DNA of 64,000 bases from NCBI GenBank assembly GCA_947632515.1, contig CANRPO010000008.1, forward strand, positions 1-64,000, written 5' to 3'. The position numbers were made by a program, and so were the translations under genes. This document shows, piece after piece, positions 9,862 through 19,104 of the stretch (positions are counted from its first letter, which is position 1; each line of letters begins with the position of its first letter). Under the pieces are notes generated by a model. The model saw nothing but the letters and a program-made list of their open reading frames with translations, made no database searches and had not been told where the DNA came from. Source of the stretch: an uncultured Lachnospiraceae bacterium. GTDB taxonomy: Bacteria > Bacillota > Clostridia > Lachnospirales > Lachnospiraceae.

Positions 9862-11223
9862 ATGAATCTCAAGCAATGGAAAAACCCTCTGGTGTCAGGG
9901 ACCGTCATTCTGACGCTGACGGGGCTGCTCAGCCGTTTTATCGGCTTTTTCTACCGGATCTTCCTCTCCAATGTGTTCGGCGCGGAAGGCATGGGGATCT
10001 ACCAGCTGATCTCCCCCGTACTGGCGCTCACCTTCGCCCTGACCGTCTCCGGCATCCAGACGGCCATCTCCAAGTATGTGGCCGCGGAGACGAGCACCCG
10101 CGACTATAAGACGTCCTTTCGCACGCTGTGGGCCGGTTTTCTCCTGGCCATGGCCCTGTCTGCCATCTGTGCTCTCTACATCTATCTGTGCGCAGACCAC
10201 ATCGCCGTGACCTTCCTGCTGGAGCGGCGTACCGCGCCCCTGCTGCGCATCATCGCGCTCTCCATTCCCATGGCCACCGTGCACTCCTGTATCAACGGCT
10301 ATTTCTACGGCATCCGCAAAGCCGCGATCCCCGCGGCGTCGCAGCTGGCGGAACAGATCTGCCGCGTGGGGAGCGTCTACCTGATCTACCACATTTGCCT
10401 GCGGCACAACATGACGCCCACCATCAGTTTCGCGGTAGTCGGTCTGGTGATCGGCGAAAGCGCGTCCATGATCGTGTCCGTGGTCGCCATCCTCGTCCGC
10501 GCTCACCATGTATTTCCCGCCGGCGTCACCCGCTCCTGCACCTACAGAGATTCCGTCGTTTCGATCTACCGTCGCATTATGGCGCAGCTGCTGCGCCTTG
10601 CCGTGCCGCTCTCCGCCAACCGTCTGGTGCTCAATCTGCTGCAGAGCGTGGAGGCCGTCTACATACCGAACCGTCTTATGGCCTACGGCTTAAGCAACGC
10701 GGACGCGCTGGGCGTCTACGGCGTGCTGACCGGCATGAGCCTGCCGCTCATCCTGTTTCCCTCCGCCATCACAAATTCCATATCCGTACTGCTCTTGCCG
10801 ATCGTCGCCGAAGCGGATGAAAACGGCAATGACCGTGCCGTGAGGCGCGCCATCATGACCTCCATACGCTACTGCCTGCTCCTCGGTTTCGGATGTACCG
10901 CCATGTTTCTTCTGCTCGGCCGTGCCGCCGGGCGGCTGTTGTTCCACTCGGAGCTGGCGGGCAGTTTTATCCTGACGCTCAGTTTTATCTGTCCTTTCAT
11001 GTACATTGCCGGCACGCTGAACAGCATCTTAAACGGCCTCGGCCGGACGGCGCAGACTTTCCTCTACAGCGTCGCAAGCCTCCTGTTTCGCCTGCTGTTC
11101 GTCTTCGCCGCGATCCCGCTCTACGGCATCCGCGGCTATCTCTGGGGTATGCTGGCCAGCCAGATGCTCCAGACCCTCCTGTGCACCGTGTCGGCGCTGC
11201 GCATATCGCGCAAGGCGCGTTAA
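9862..11223 (+). CDS. SpoVB/MurJ-like polysaccharide flippase
   Basis: A 453-residue, highly hydrophobic protein of the MOP exporter superfamily with about 12-14 membrane segments. The N-terminal region (LTLTGLLSRFIGFFYRIFLSNVFGAEGMGIYQL) is characteristic of SpoVB-type and related lipid-linked glycan flippases. It probably moves a peptidoglycan or cortex precursor across the membrane. AGGTGA lies close to the ATG. About 30 bases upstream, CATACATT (9824-9831) matches the -10 of sporulation factor sigma-E, but no good -35 was found, so a sporulation role is only suggested. Which glycan is moved cannot be told from sequence. Confidence 0.8.
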   Translation: MNLKQWKNPLVSGTVILTLTGLLSRFIGFFYRIFLSNVFGAEGMGIYQLISPVLALTFALTVSGIQTAISKYVAAETSTRDYKTSFRTLWAGFLLAMALSAICALYIYLCADHIAVTFLLERRTAPLLRIIALSIPMATVHSCINGYFYGIRKAAIPAASQLAEQICRVGSVYLIYHICLRHNMTPTISFAVVGLVIGESASMIVSVVAILVRAHHVFPAGVTRSCTYRDSVVSIYRRIMAQLLRLAVPLSANRLVLNLLQSVEAVYIPNRLMAYGLSNADALGVYGVLTGMSLPLILFPSAITNSISVLLLPIVAEADENGNDRAVRRAIMTSIRYCLLLGFGCTAMFLLLGRAAGRLLFHSELAGSFILTLSFICPFMYIAGTLNSILNGLGRTAQTFLYSVASLLFRLLFVFAAIPLYGIRGYLWGMLASQMLQTLLCTVSALRISRKAR

Positions 11224-11231
11224 AACCACAC

Positions 11232-11260
11232 TTGCGATTATAAACTCAATATACTATAAT
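11232..11260 (+). promoter_or_regulatory. Predicted sigma-A promoter of the DAHP synthase gene
   Basis: TTGCGA and TATAAT are separated by exactly 17 bp, starting transcription near 11267 and giving a leader of about 66 bases. The leader contains a small GAGGC / GCCTC hairpin at about 11303-11318 and no T-run. Confidence 0.7.
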
Positions 11261-11332
11261 ATAGGTGTTTTTGCCATAGGAAACAAAAAATACACACAGA
11301 GAAGAGGCTCCCCGCCTCGGATTGGAGAAAAT

Positions 11333-12361
11333 ATGTCATTCAATTATGTAGCAAAACTGCCGACGCCGCAGGAGATCCGCGAGCAGTTCCCGATGCCCGA
11401 ACATCTCCGCGCGCTGAAAGAGTCGCGCGACGCCGAGATCCGCGACGTCATCACGGGAAAGAGCCATAAATTTCTGGTGATCGTCGGTCCCTGTTCCGCC
11501 GACAACGAGGAGGCGGTATGTGATTATGTAAACCGTCTTGCCCGCGTCAACGATCAGGTAAAGGACAAGCTGATCCTGATCCCCAGGATCTACACCAACA
11601 AGCCCCGCACCACCGGAGAGGGCTACAAGGGCATCGTCAGCCAGCCCGATCCGGAGAAGAAACCCGACTTTACAAGCGGGCTGATCGCCATGCGCAAAAT
11701 GCACATCCGCGCCATCGAGGAGTCCGGGCTGACCGCCGCCGACGAGATGCTCTATCCGGACAACTGGGGCTATGTGGAGGACATTCTCTCCTACGTCGCC
11801 ATCGGCGCGCGCTCCGTGGAGGATCAGCAGCACCGCATGACGGTCAGCGGTTTCGACGTCCCCGCCGGCATGAAAAATCCGACCAGCGGCACGCTCTCCG
11901 TCATGCTCAATTCCATCTATGCTGCGCAGCACCCCCACTCCTTTATCTACAGAGGATTCGAGGTGAGCACGGGCGGCAACCCGCTGGCCCACGCCGTACT
12001 GCGGGGTTCCGTGAACAAGCACGGCAGAAGTCTCCCCAACTACCACTACGAGGATCTGGCCATGCTCCACTCTCTCTATCAGGAGTTCGATCTGGTAAAC
12101 CCCGCCTGCATCATCGACGCGAACCACAACAACTCCAACAAGGAATACGAGCAGCAGATCCGCATCGTCAAGGAAGTCATGCACAGCAGGAAACTGAACA
12201 GCGATATTCACAACATGGTAAAGGGTGTGATGATAGAGAGTTATATCGAGGAGGGCTGCCAGAAGATCGGCGAGGGCGTCTACGGCAAATCCATCACCGA
12301 TCCCTGTCTGGGCTGGGAGGATTCCGAGAGACTGCTCTACGACATCGCGGAATACGAGTAA
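11333..12361 (+). CDS. aroF: 3-Deoxy-7-phosphoheptulonate synthase, type I
   Basis: Condenses phosphoenolpyruvate and erythrose 4-phosphate, the entry step of the shikimate pathway for aromatic amino acids. The 342-residue protein shows the type I alpha signatures: FLVIVGPCSADN, RIYTNKPRTTGEGYKG, where Lys and Arg bind phosphate, and a C-terminal DANHNNSNK segment. TTGGAG sits before the start at 11333. Type I enzymes are usually feedback-inhibited by an aromatic amino acid; which one is not evident. The gene stands alone with its own promoter and converges on xerD. The symbol is given by family (aroF/aroG/aroH class), not by demonstrated isozyme. Confidence 0.93.
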   Translation: MSFNYVAKLPTPQEIREQFPMPEHLRALKESRDAEIRDVITGKSHKFLVIVGPCSADNEEAVCDYVNRLARVNDQVKDKLILIPRIYTNKPRTTGEGYKGIVSQPDPEKKPDFTSGLIAMRKMHIRAIEESGLTAADEMLYPDNWGYVEDILSYVAIGARSVEDQQHRMTVSGFDVPAGMKNPTSGTLSVMLNSIYAAQHPHSFIYRGFEVSTGGNPLAHAVLRGSVNKHGRSLPNYHYEDLAMLHSLYQEFDLVNPACIIDANHNNSNKEYEQQIRIVKEVMHSRKLNSDIHNMVKGVMIESYIEEGCQKIGEGVYGKSITDPCLGWEDSERLLYDIAEYE

Positions 12362-12392
12362 GCCGCCCTCTTATCTTATCGTTCTGACATAC

Positions 12393-13277
12393 CTATCCGC
12401 GCGGGTGCGCCTTGGCGTACACCTCGCGGATGTGATTGTGATTCAGATTCGCATAGATCTGCGTGGTGGAAATATCGGAATGCCCCAGCATCTCCTGCAC
12501 GCTCCTGAGATCGGCGCCGTTCTCCACCAGATGCGCCGCGAAAGAGTGACGGAGCGTGTGCGGCGTGATATCCGCCTTGATGTCCGCCTTCTTCGCGTAG
12601 TACTTGATCAGTTTCCAGAATCCCTGTCTGCTCATGGGCTGCCCCGAACAGTTGGCAAACAGCACGTCGGACGCCTTGTTCTCCAGCATCTCATCCCGCG
12701 TGCCGTCCAGGTATCTTGTCAGGGCGCTCTTCGCCGCCGTCCCGAAGGGAATGATCCTCTCCTTGTTGCGGTCCCGGCACAGGATAAAATTCATGGACAT
12801 ATTGACATCGGAAAGTCTGAGCGTAATCAGCTCCGTCACCCGGATTCCCGTCGCATAGAGCAGTTCCAGCATCGCCTTGTCCCGTATCTCCTTGGGGGAA
12901 TTGCCCGAGGGCTGCTCCAAAAGCCTGACCACTTCGTCAGGCGACATGATCTCCGGGATCTTCTTCTCGATCTTCGGCGCCTTAAGCGTTTCGGACAGAT
13001 CCTCCGACACCATACCTTCCTGCACCAGATAATGATAGAAAGCCTTCAGGGATGCGATATTTCTGGACACCGTGGCCGCGGCGAAATGATTGTCTTCCAA
13101 ATATTTCACATAGTCGGCAAGATCCTGCTTTGACACGGCTGCCGTCTCACGGATCCCGCGGGACTCCATGAAATGTTTCACCTTCTCCAAGTCGCGCTTG
13201 TAGGACATCTCTGTGTTGGAGGACGTACCTTTGACATTATGTAAATATGTGATGAATGCACTGATCTCTTTTTCCAT
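12393..13277 (-). CDS. xerD: Tyrosine recombinase XerD
   Basis: Site-specific recombinase that resolves chromosome dimers at dif. The 294-residue protein has an N-terminal SAM-like core-binding domain (about 1-90) and a C-terminal catalytic domain with Arg146 (TGIRVTEL), His240 and Arg243 (HTLRHSF), His266 (LGHSDIS) and nucleophile Tyr275 (QIYANL). The ORF can be read from an upstream TTG at 13322, but the ATG at 13277 gives the standard XerD length and has GGAAGGG ahead. Its position beside spoIIM and nudF matches a gene neighbourhood also seen in Bacillus, which supports a housekeeping role rather than a mobile-element integrase. Confidence 0.92.
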   Translation of the reverse strand: MEKEISAFITYLHNVKGTSSNTEMSYKRDLEKVKHFMESRGIRETAAVSKQDLADYVKYLEDNHFAAATVSRNIASLKAFYHYLVQEGMVSEDLSETLKAPKIEKKIPEIMSPDEVVRLLEQPSGNSPKEIRDKAMLELLYATGIRVTELITLRLSDVNMSMNFILCRDRNKERIIPFGTAAKSALTRYLDGTRDEMLENKASDVLFANCSGQPMSRQGFWKLIKYYAKKADIKADITPHTLRHSFAAHLVENGADLRSVQEMLGHSDISTTQIYANLNHNHIREVYAKAHPRG

Positions 13278-13485
13278 GCAATCGGAAACCCTTCCCTGCG
13301 CGACCCCTCTTATGTAAATCAATTTATCGCCTGACTAACATTATAATCAGAATTTCCGAGAAAAGCAAATGGATTTTTTGTTGATTTTATGGGCTTTTCA
13401 GCCACTTTCCACGAAAAGCACAACATATCGTCAGAGTTGGAATTTATGTCTACTATATGTGGGTAAAATCGTATGAAATAATTTT

Positions 13486-14088
13486 TTAAAAGATTTTAAG
13501 GATAAAATGCAGCAACTTCGGATTGACATAACTTTCCAGAAGACTTCCCATTATGACAACTGTCAGTATTCCTGCCATCTGCAATCCTTTTTTGACATAA
13601 AGCTGCTTACTGTAGCGCATATAATGCTCTTTGTACGGATTGCGGGAATACAGCATCCTGTTGACCCCCACCGCCCACACGAACAGCGCTGCGTATGCCG
13701 GGATCAGCAGAACGCCCTGGGGTAATATTCCCGCCGCCATCAATAGAAGTCCCCGGACGCCGTAGCGGATCACCGCCACGGACATAAGACATCCCGCCGC
13801 GAGTCCGCTGTAACAAATATAACCGCACACCGTCGGCAGTCCGATGATCGTGGTCGAGAGGAGTCCCAGCATACAGACTGTCGTCAGCCTGTGCTTTACG
13901 ATGTAGGGGAACAGACCGCCGCCGTCCGGCATGCTGTCCTTCAAGCGCAATATCATGTCCGCGCTAAGCAGCGAGCCGTTCCCGATCCACGCGTCATACC
14001 CCAGATTGACGATCAGGATCCCCAGGAACAGGCCGACCGCAAAAAGATAGATCACATAGTAAAAATTTTTGATTGCCGGCTGCTGCAC
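13486..14088 (-). CDS. spoIIM: Stage II sporulation protein M
   Basis: Membrane component of the SpoIIDMP complex that drives septal peptidoglycan hydrolysis and membrane migration during engulfment. The 200-residue protein has about five membrane segments and the family core near 75-125. The start is a GTG at 14088, chosen because AAAGGAG lies 8-9 bases ahead and no upstream ATG fits. A promoter resembling the sigma-E type lies at 14139-14168. The presence of this gene argues that the organism forms spores. The 208 bp between its stop and the xerD start is AT-rich with no recognised element. Confidence 0.9.
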   Translation of the reverse strand: MQQPAIKNFYYVIYLFAVGLFLGILIVNLGYDAWIGNGSLLSADMILRLKDSMPDGGGLFPYIVKHRLTTVCMLGLLSTTIIGLPTVCGYICYSGLAAGCLMSVAVIRYGVRGLLLMAAGILPQGVLLIPAYAALFVWAVGVNRMLYSRNPYKEHYMRYSKQLYVKKGLQMAGILTVVIMGSLLESYVNPKLLHFILKIF

Positions 14089-14138
14089 TTTGCGCTCTCC
14101 TTTCCCGACGATTCTCTCGTCCCGTTCTTCGTCTTCCT

Positions 14139-14168
14139 ATTATATGACGCGGATGTACGCCGCATGAC
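14139..14168 (-). promoter_or_regulatory. Sigma-E-like sporulation promoter of spoIIM
   Basis: The minus strand reads GTCATGCG, 14 bp, CATATAAT. This agrees with the sigma-E pattern GTCATATT / CATACAAT at 5 of 8 and 7 of 8 positions with correct spacing. No sigma-A -35 is present. In Bacillus subtilis spoIIM is known to be made under sigma-E. Confidence 0.5.
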
Positions 14169-14216
14169 TGTTTCGGGCGCGAATCATGTCCCGCCCGCCG
14201 TATGCCCTGTCCCGTC

Positions 14217-14263
14217 AAAAAGAGCGTCCTGCCGTCGGCCTTCCCGACTCCGCAGCACGCTCT
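14217..14263 (-). terminator. Terminator after the Nudix gene
   Basis: A long interrupted stem, with outer arms AGAGCGT / ACGCTCT and inner arms CTGC / GCAG and GTCGG / CCGAC, is followed on the minus strand by TTTTTGA. It ends the aminotransferase-Nudix unit and separates it from spoIIM. Confidence 0.85.
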
Positions 14264-14303
14264 GTTGTGTGACGCTGTGATACGCTGTCCCGGACGCGGT
14301 TTC

Positions 14304-14843
14304 TCACTTCGCCCGGTACTTGTTATAGTAGGCCAGAATGGCCGCGACTGTCTTACCGTCCTGAATCCTGCAGTCGTAGATCATCTTCACAAGTTCCTCC
14401 ACGTCATAGCTCTCCACATCCAGAAATTCATCCTCGTCCAGATGCTGGTGACTTCTCGTTAAGCCCGTGGCCACATAGACGTCTATTTTCTCGTCGCAGA
14501 ACGCCACCGTCGTGCGGATCGACAGAAGCAGTTCCAGCTTGCCGGCGGTGTAACCCGCCTCCTCCTCCAGCTCTCTCGCCGCCGCAACGTCTGTCGGCTC
14601 ATCCGCACCGTTTAAGCCGCCCGCCGGGATCTCCAGCGTCTCCCTGTCCAGCGCGTTCCGAAACTGTCTTACCATCAAAAGCCTGCCGTCGTCCTTCACG
14701 GCGACCACCGCCGCCGCGCCCTTATGCTTGATGTAGTCCCACTTGGCGATATTGCCGTTGGGGATTTTGACCGTGTCCTGATAGTAGTCTATGATAGCGC
14801 CTTTATGTATCAGTTCTCTGCCGATACGCTCATACTTTTCCAT
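14304..14843 (-). CDS. nudF: ADP-ribose pyrophosphatase, Nudix family
   Basis: The 179-residue protein has a complete Nudix box (GLNGADEPTDVAAARELEEEAG pattern, about residues 77-98) whose Glu residues bind Mg. The preceding EIPAGG and VRQFRN segments are typical of ADP-ribose pyrophosphatases, which split ADP-ribose to AMP and ribose 5-phosphate. The start at 14843 follows the aminotransferase gene by 15 bases, so the two are co-transcribed, and a strong terminator follows. Its position next to spoIIM and xerD matches the Bacillus arrangement. Substrate preference is inferred from family resemblance. Confidence 0.88.
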   Translation of the reverse strand: MEKYERIGRELIHKGAIIDYYQDTVKIPNGNIAKWDYIKHKGAAAVVAVKDDGRLLMVRQFRNALDRETLEIPAGGLNGADEPTDVAAARELEEEAGYTAGKLELLLSIRTTVAFCDEKIDVYVATGLTRSHQHLDEDEFLDVESYDVEELVKMIYDCRIQDGKTVAAILAYYNKYRAK

Positions 14844-14858
14844 ATCCGTCGCCTTTCT

Positions 14859-16154
14859 TCAATGTCTCTGACCTTCCAACAGTTTCTCCACGCTCACCAG
14901 TTTCACGCACAGCACGAACAGATCGGAGGCCTCCGCCATCTCCTCCGCCGTAGGATAGGTGGGCGCGATACGGATATTGCTGTCCTTAGGATCCTTGCCG
15001 TAAGGGAACGTAGCCCCCGCGCCCGTCAGCACCATGCCGGCCTCCCTGCACTTCGCCACGATCGCCTTGGCGCAGCCCTCCATGGCGTCAAAGGAGATAA
15101 AGTAGCCGCCGTTCGGCTTAGTCCACTCTCCGATACCCAGTCCGCCCAGCTCCTTATCTAACACTGCCAGGACAGCCTCAAACTTCGGTCGGATAATATC
15201 TGCGTGTCTGCGCATATGCGCCCTGATCCCTTCCAGATTCTTGAAGTACCGCGCATGGCGCAACTGGTTGACCTTGTCGTGACCGATAATCTGTATCGTC
15301 ATGGAGCGTTTCGCCTCCTCGATATTGGCCTTGGAGGACGCAAACGCCGCGATGCCCGCGCCGGAGAAACTGATCTTGGACGTGGAGGCGAACTCGTAGA
15401 CCAGATCGGGGTTGCCCGCCTTCTCGCACTCGCTCAATATCTCCAGAATCTCGTCTCTCCTGTCCTCGTACAGATCATGCACCGCATAGGCGTTGTCCCA
15501 ATAGATCCTGAAATCTTTAGCTGCCGGTTTCAGAGCGGCGAACCGCCTTACCGTCTCGTCGGAGTAGGAATAGCCCTGAGGGTTGGAGTATTTCGGCACA
15601 CACCAGATCCCTTTTACCGTCTCGTCCTCAGAGACATATTTCTCGACCAGATCCATGTCCGGGCCTTCGGGGGTCATCGGGATCGTGATCATCTCGATGC
15701 CAAAGTGCTGCGTGATCGCAAAATGTCTGTCATAGCCTGGCGCGGGGCACAGGAATTTTACTTTTTCCAGCTTACACCACGGGGTGCTGCCCAACACGCC
15801 GTGGGTCATCGCGCGGGAGACCGTATCGTACATGATGGACAGGCTGGCGTTGCCGTACACGATCACATTCTCTGCCGGAACGCCGCCCATGACGTCCGCC
15901 ATCAGATGCTTCGCCTCGGGGATCCCGTCCATCGCCCCGTAATTTCTCGTGTCCAGACCGTTCTCCGACTTCATGTCGGACTCGGAGGTCAGCGCGTCCA
16001 TAAGTCCCATCCCCATGTCAAGCTGCGCAGGAGTCGGCTTTCCCCGGGACATATCCAGTTTCAGCCCTTTCCCTTTCGCGTCCTCAAACTGTCTGTCAAG
16101 TTCCGCCTTTAACGCCAGAAGTTCTTCTCTGCTCATCTCACTGTACGGTTTCAT
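14859..16154 (-). CDS. PLP-dependent aminotransferase, aspartate aminotransferase subgroup Ic
   Basis: The 431-residue protein belongs to the fold-type I aminotransferases of the MocR-like subgroup (Pfam Aminotran_MocR, as I recall). Visible features are LDMSRGKPTPAQLDMG at about 33-48, which lines the substrate site, the VYGNASLSIMYD cofactor segment, YWDNAYAVHDLY with the PLP-contacting Asp and Tyr, and EFASTSKISFSGAG with the Schiff-base Lys. It most likely transfers amino groups between aspartate or a related amino acid and a 2-oxo acid. It is the first gene of a two-gene unit with the Nudix hydrolase. Exact substrates are uncertain. Confidence 0.85.
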   Translation of the reverse strand: MKPYSEMSREELLALKAELDRQFEDAKGKGLKLDMSRGKPTPAQLDMGMGLMDALTSESDMKSENGLDTRNYGAMDGIPEAKHLMADVMGGVPAENVIVYGNASLSIMYDTVSRAMTHGVLGSTPWCKLEKVKFLCPAPGYDRHFAITQHFGIEMITIPMTPEGPDMDLVEKYVSEDETVKGIWCVPKYSNPQGYSYSDETVRRFAALKPAAKDFRIYWDNAYAVHDLYEDRRDEILEILSECEKAGNPDLVYEFASTSKISFSGAGIAAFASSKANIEEAKRSMTIQIIGHDKVNQLRHARYFKNLEGIRAHMRRHADIIRPKFEAVLAVLDKELGGLGIGEWTKPNGGYFISFDAMEGCAKAIVAKCREAGMVLTGAGATFPYGKDPKDSNIRIAPTYPTAEEMAEASDLFVLCVKLVSVEKLLEGQRH

Positions 16155-16357
16155 CTCTGTGTCGATACTCCTTTCAAGGGCGCCATGCTTTCAGATCACA
16201 GGCAGCCGTCTCTGTATTGGATAATTGTATACAATCATACACCGCAAATTATTCTACTACATATCCTGCCATTTCACAAGTATTCAGATAGGACAATTTT
16301 CAATCCAAAAAGGAGGCTGTTTCTGGTGATTGTGTACATAACGGCGCTTATGCGCAC

Positions 16358-16393
16358 AAAAATGATGACCCCGCAGATTACTCTGCGGGGTCA
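16358..16393 (-). terminator. Terminator after rny
   Basis: An 11-bp perfect stem, TGACCCCGCAG / CTGCGGGGTCA, lies just past the rny stop and is followed on the minus strand by TCATTTTTG. The 203 bp from here to the aminotransferase start shows no further element. Confidence 0.85.
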
Positions 16394-16399
16394 CGCATA

Positions 16400-17947
16400 C
16401 TATTTTGCATAGTCGACGACACGGCTCTCCCTGATCACGTTGACCTTGATCTGTCCGGGATATTCCAGCTCCGCCTCGATCTGCTTGGAGATATTTCTGG
16501 CGAGCAACACCATGTCGGAATCGCTGATCTGTTCTGGAACTACCATAACACGAATCTCTCTACCTGCCTGAATAGCAAAAGATTTATCTACACCTTTGAA
16601 ATTGTTTGTGATGTCTTCTAATTGTTTTAATCTTGTTGTATATGTTTCTAATGTCTCTCTTCTCGCACCCGGTCTCGCCGCAGAGATCGTATCGGCTGCC
16701 TGCACAAGACAGGCGATCAACGTCTGAGGCTCTACATCGCCGTGATGAGATTCCACCGCATTGATAACGGTCGGGGATTCCTTGTATTTTCTACAAAGTT
16801 CAACGCCCAGTTGGATATGCGAACCTTCCATTTCATGGTCTACGGCCTTGCCGATGTCGTGCAAAAGTCCCGCACGTTTCGCCATTCTGACGTCCAGTCC
16901 CATCTCCGCCGCAAGCAAGCCTGACAGCTGTGCGACCTCGATCGAATGTTTCAAGGCGTTCTGACCATAGCTGGTTCTGAATTTCATCTTACCGAGTAAT
17001 CTTACGAGTTCGGGGTGAATACCGTGTACGCCGACTTCCAGCGTTGCGGCCTCACCTTCCTCCTTGATCATGACTTCAACTTCGCGCTGCGCTTTCTCAA
17101 CCATCTCCTCGATCCTGGCGGGATGGATACGTCCGTCCACGATCAGTTTCTCAAGCGCGATCCTCGCGACCTCCCTGCGGATCGGGTCGAACCCTGACAG
17201 AATGACTGCCTCCGGCGTATCGTCTATGATCAGATCGACACCCGTCATCGTCTCGAGAGTTCTGATATTTCGTCCCTCTCTGCCGATGATCCTACCCTTC
17301 ATCTCGTCGTTGGGAAGCTGTACGACGGATATGGTCGTCTCGGAGACATGGTCGGCGGCGCATTTCTGGATCGCCGTGACAACATATTCCTTCGCCTTCT
17401 TATCCGCCTCTTCCTTGGCCCTGCTCTCCATCTCTTTGATCATGACAGCAGTTTCATGTTTCACTTCATCTTCAACAATTTTCAACAGATAATCTTTTGC
17501 CTGTTCGGAGGTTAAACCTGAGATTCGTTCCAGTTCCTGTAATCTCTGCTCGTTCAGCTTAGAAATTTCCTCGCGCTGCTTAGCCAAAGTTTCTTCTCTT
17601 CGGACTAAGCTCGCCTCCTTTTTCTCGATCGCATCAGCTTTCTTATCGATGTTCTCTTCCTTCTGCTGTACGCGCCGTTCATAGCGCTGCGCCTCCGCGC
17701 GGCGTTCCTTGATCTCCTTGTCGAGTTCGTTCTTCGTGCGAATGGACTCTTCCTTGATCTCAAGAAGTGACTCGCGTTTCTTCGCCTCAGCAGTCTTGAG
17801 AGCCTCATCGATGATCTCTCTGGCCTTCTCGTCCGCATTGCCGATTTTCGTCTCCACAACCTTCTTGCGGTAATTGATCGCGGAAATTGCGGATACCGGC
17901 ACGGCGATAACCAGTGTGATGAATACTGCTATCACGACTTGCCACAT
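16400..17947 (-). CDS. rny: Ribonuclease Y
   Basis: Membrane-anchored endoribonuclease that starts mRNA decay in Firmicutes. The 515-residue protein has one N-terminal membrane helix (about 1-23), a long coiled coil (about 25-200), a KH RNA-binding domain (about 205-270, with [10 protein letters not shown]) and an HD catalytic domain carrying the metal-binding LLHDIGKA motif at about 357-364. AAGGAGGTG precedes the start. Length equals the family norm. It is monocistronic with a strong terminator. About 230 bp of AT-rich sequence lies between its start and the kduD terminator and probably holds its promoter; no clear -35/-10 pair was assigned. Confidence 0.97.
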   Translation of the reverse strand: MWQVVIAVFITLVIAVPVSAISAINYRKKVVETKIGNADEKAREIIDEALKTAEAKKRESLLEIKEESIRTKNELDKEIKERRAEAQRYERRVQQKEENIDKKADAIEKKEASLVRREETLAKQREEISKLNEQRLQELERISGLTSEQAKDYLLKIVEDEVKHETAVMIKEMESRAKEEADKKAKEYVVTAIQKCAADHVSETTISVVQLPNDEMKGRIIGREGRNIRTLETMTGVDLIIDDTPEAVILSGFDPIRREVARIALEKLIVDGRIHPARIEEMVEKAQREVEVMIKEEGEAATLEVGVHGIHPELVRLLGKMKFRTSYGQNALKHSIEVAQLSGLLAAEMGLDVRMAKRAGLLHDIGKAVDHEMEGSHIQLGVELCRKYKESPTVINAVESHHGDVEPQTLIACLVQAADTISAARPGARRETLETYTTRLKQLEDITNNFKGVDKSFAIQAGREIRVMVVPEQISDSDMVLLARNISKQIEAELEYPGQIKVNVIRESRVVDYAK

Positions 17948-18176
17948 TACAGGAGCACCTCCTTATTAAATTTTCATTGTACATGATCTATTCTAGAATG
18001 TTCAAGCTGTGTGCCTTAGCGTGTAACAACATTCTATAATTAGCAAAATTACAACACTTCAATTTTATAATGAATTTAAAGTTATGTCAAGCAAAAAAAC
18101 TTTTCCATGTTTCTATCGGCAGTATCCGCTTTTTATAACTGACAGCATCGTGACCTGCAGCCTATTCCCCGATATG

Positions 18177-18212
18177 AAAAGGCGGCACAGCCCGCAGACT
18201 GTGCCGCCTTTT
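18177..18212 (-). terminator. Terminator after kduD
   Basis: A perfect 14-bp arm pair, AAAAGGCGGCACAG / CTGTGCCGCCTTTT, with an 8-base loop lies 20 bases after the kduD stop. It works in either orientation in principle; here it ends the hydrogenase-KDG operon. Confidence 0.9.
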
Positions 18213-18231
18213 GATTTCCAATTCTTGATCC

Positions 18232-19035
18232 TTAGCCGGGCTGTTTGCCGATGTATGCCAGAATACCGCCGTCCACATACAGGATATGGCCGTTGACCGC
18301 ATCGGATGCGTCGGAGGCAAGGAACACCGCGGGTCCCTGCAGTTCCTCCGGCTTGAGCCATCTGTTGGCAGGCGTCTTCGCGCAGATAAACTGGTCGAAG
18401 GGATGTCTGCTGCCGTCCGCCTGACGCTCTCTGAGGGGCGCCGTCTGCGGCGTCTCGATGTAGCCGGGTCCGATACCGTTACACTGGATGTTGTACTGGC
18501 CGTACTCGGAGCAGATATTTCTGGTGAGCATCTTCAGACCGCCCTTGGCCGCCGCGTAAGCGGACACCGTCTCACGGCCCAGCTCCGACATCATGGAGCA
18601 GATGTTGATGATCTTGCCGTGGCCCTTCTTGATCATGCCGGGGATCACCGCCTTGGACACGATGAAAGGTGCGTTCAGGTCAACGTCGATGACCTGTCTG
18701 AACTCCGCCGCCGTCATCTCGAGCATGGGAATACGCTTGATGATACCCGCGTTGTTTACGAGAATATCGATCACGCCGACTTCCTTCTCGATCTGTGCGA
18801 CCAGCGCGTTCACAGCCTCCTCGTTGGTCACGTCGCACACATAGCCGTGCGCCTCAATGCCTTTCTCCTTGTAAGCGGCGAGACCCTTGTCCACCAGCTC
18901 CTGCTTGATGTCGTTGAACACGATCGTCGCGCCCGCCTCCGCGTAAGCCGTGGCGATCGCGAAACCGATACCGTAGGATGCGCCCGTCACCAGGGCGATC
19001 TTGCCTTCCAGTGAAAAATTATTTGTAAAGCTCAT
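18232..19035 (-). CDS. kduD: 2-Deoxy-D-gluconate 3-dehydrogenase-type SDR (KduD-like)
   Basis: A 267-residue short-chain dehydrogenase with the NAD(P) loop TGASYGIGFA, the NNAG motif, catalytic Ser in SMMSELG and the YAAAK pair (Tyr and Lys). Directly after kduI it most likely reduces 2,5-diketo-3-deoxygluconate to 2-keto-3-deoxygluconate, the last step of unsaturated galacturonate use. By sequence alone a gluconate 5-dehydrogenase assignment is equally possible; the operon context decides for KduD. It is the last gene of the operon: 69 bases after kduI, then a strong terminator. Confidence 0.82.
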   Translation of the reverse strand: MSFTNNFSLEGKIALVTGASYGIGFAIATAYAEAGATIVFNDIKQELVDKGLAAYKEKGIEAHGYVCDVTNEEAVNALVAQIEKEVGVIDILVNNAGIIKRIPMLEMTAAEFRQVIDVDLNAPFIVSKAVIPGMIKKGHGKIINICSMMSELGRETVSAYAAAKGGLKMLTRNICSEYGQYNIQCNGIGPGYIETPQTAPLRERQADGSRHPFDQFICAKTPANRWLKPEELQGPAVFLASDASDAVNGHILYVDGGILAYIGKQPG

Positions 19036-19104
19036 GATAAAATCCTCCGTTATTCTTGAATGAAGTTGCGCTGCGGACCCCCGAAAAGACCCCGCGCGCC
19101 CGTC

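Noticed and set aside
12393-13277. Tyrosine recombinase as sign of an integrated mobile element
   Set aside because: Sequence length, residues and the spoIIM/nudF neighbourhood fit chromosomal XerD; no attachment repeats or cargo genes are present.
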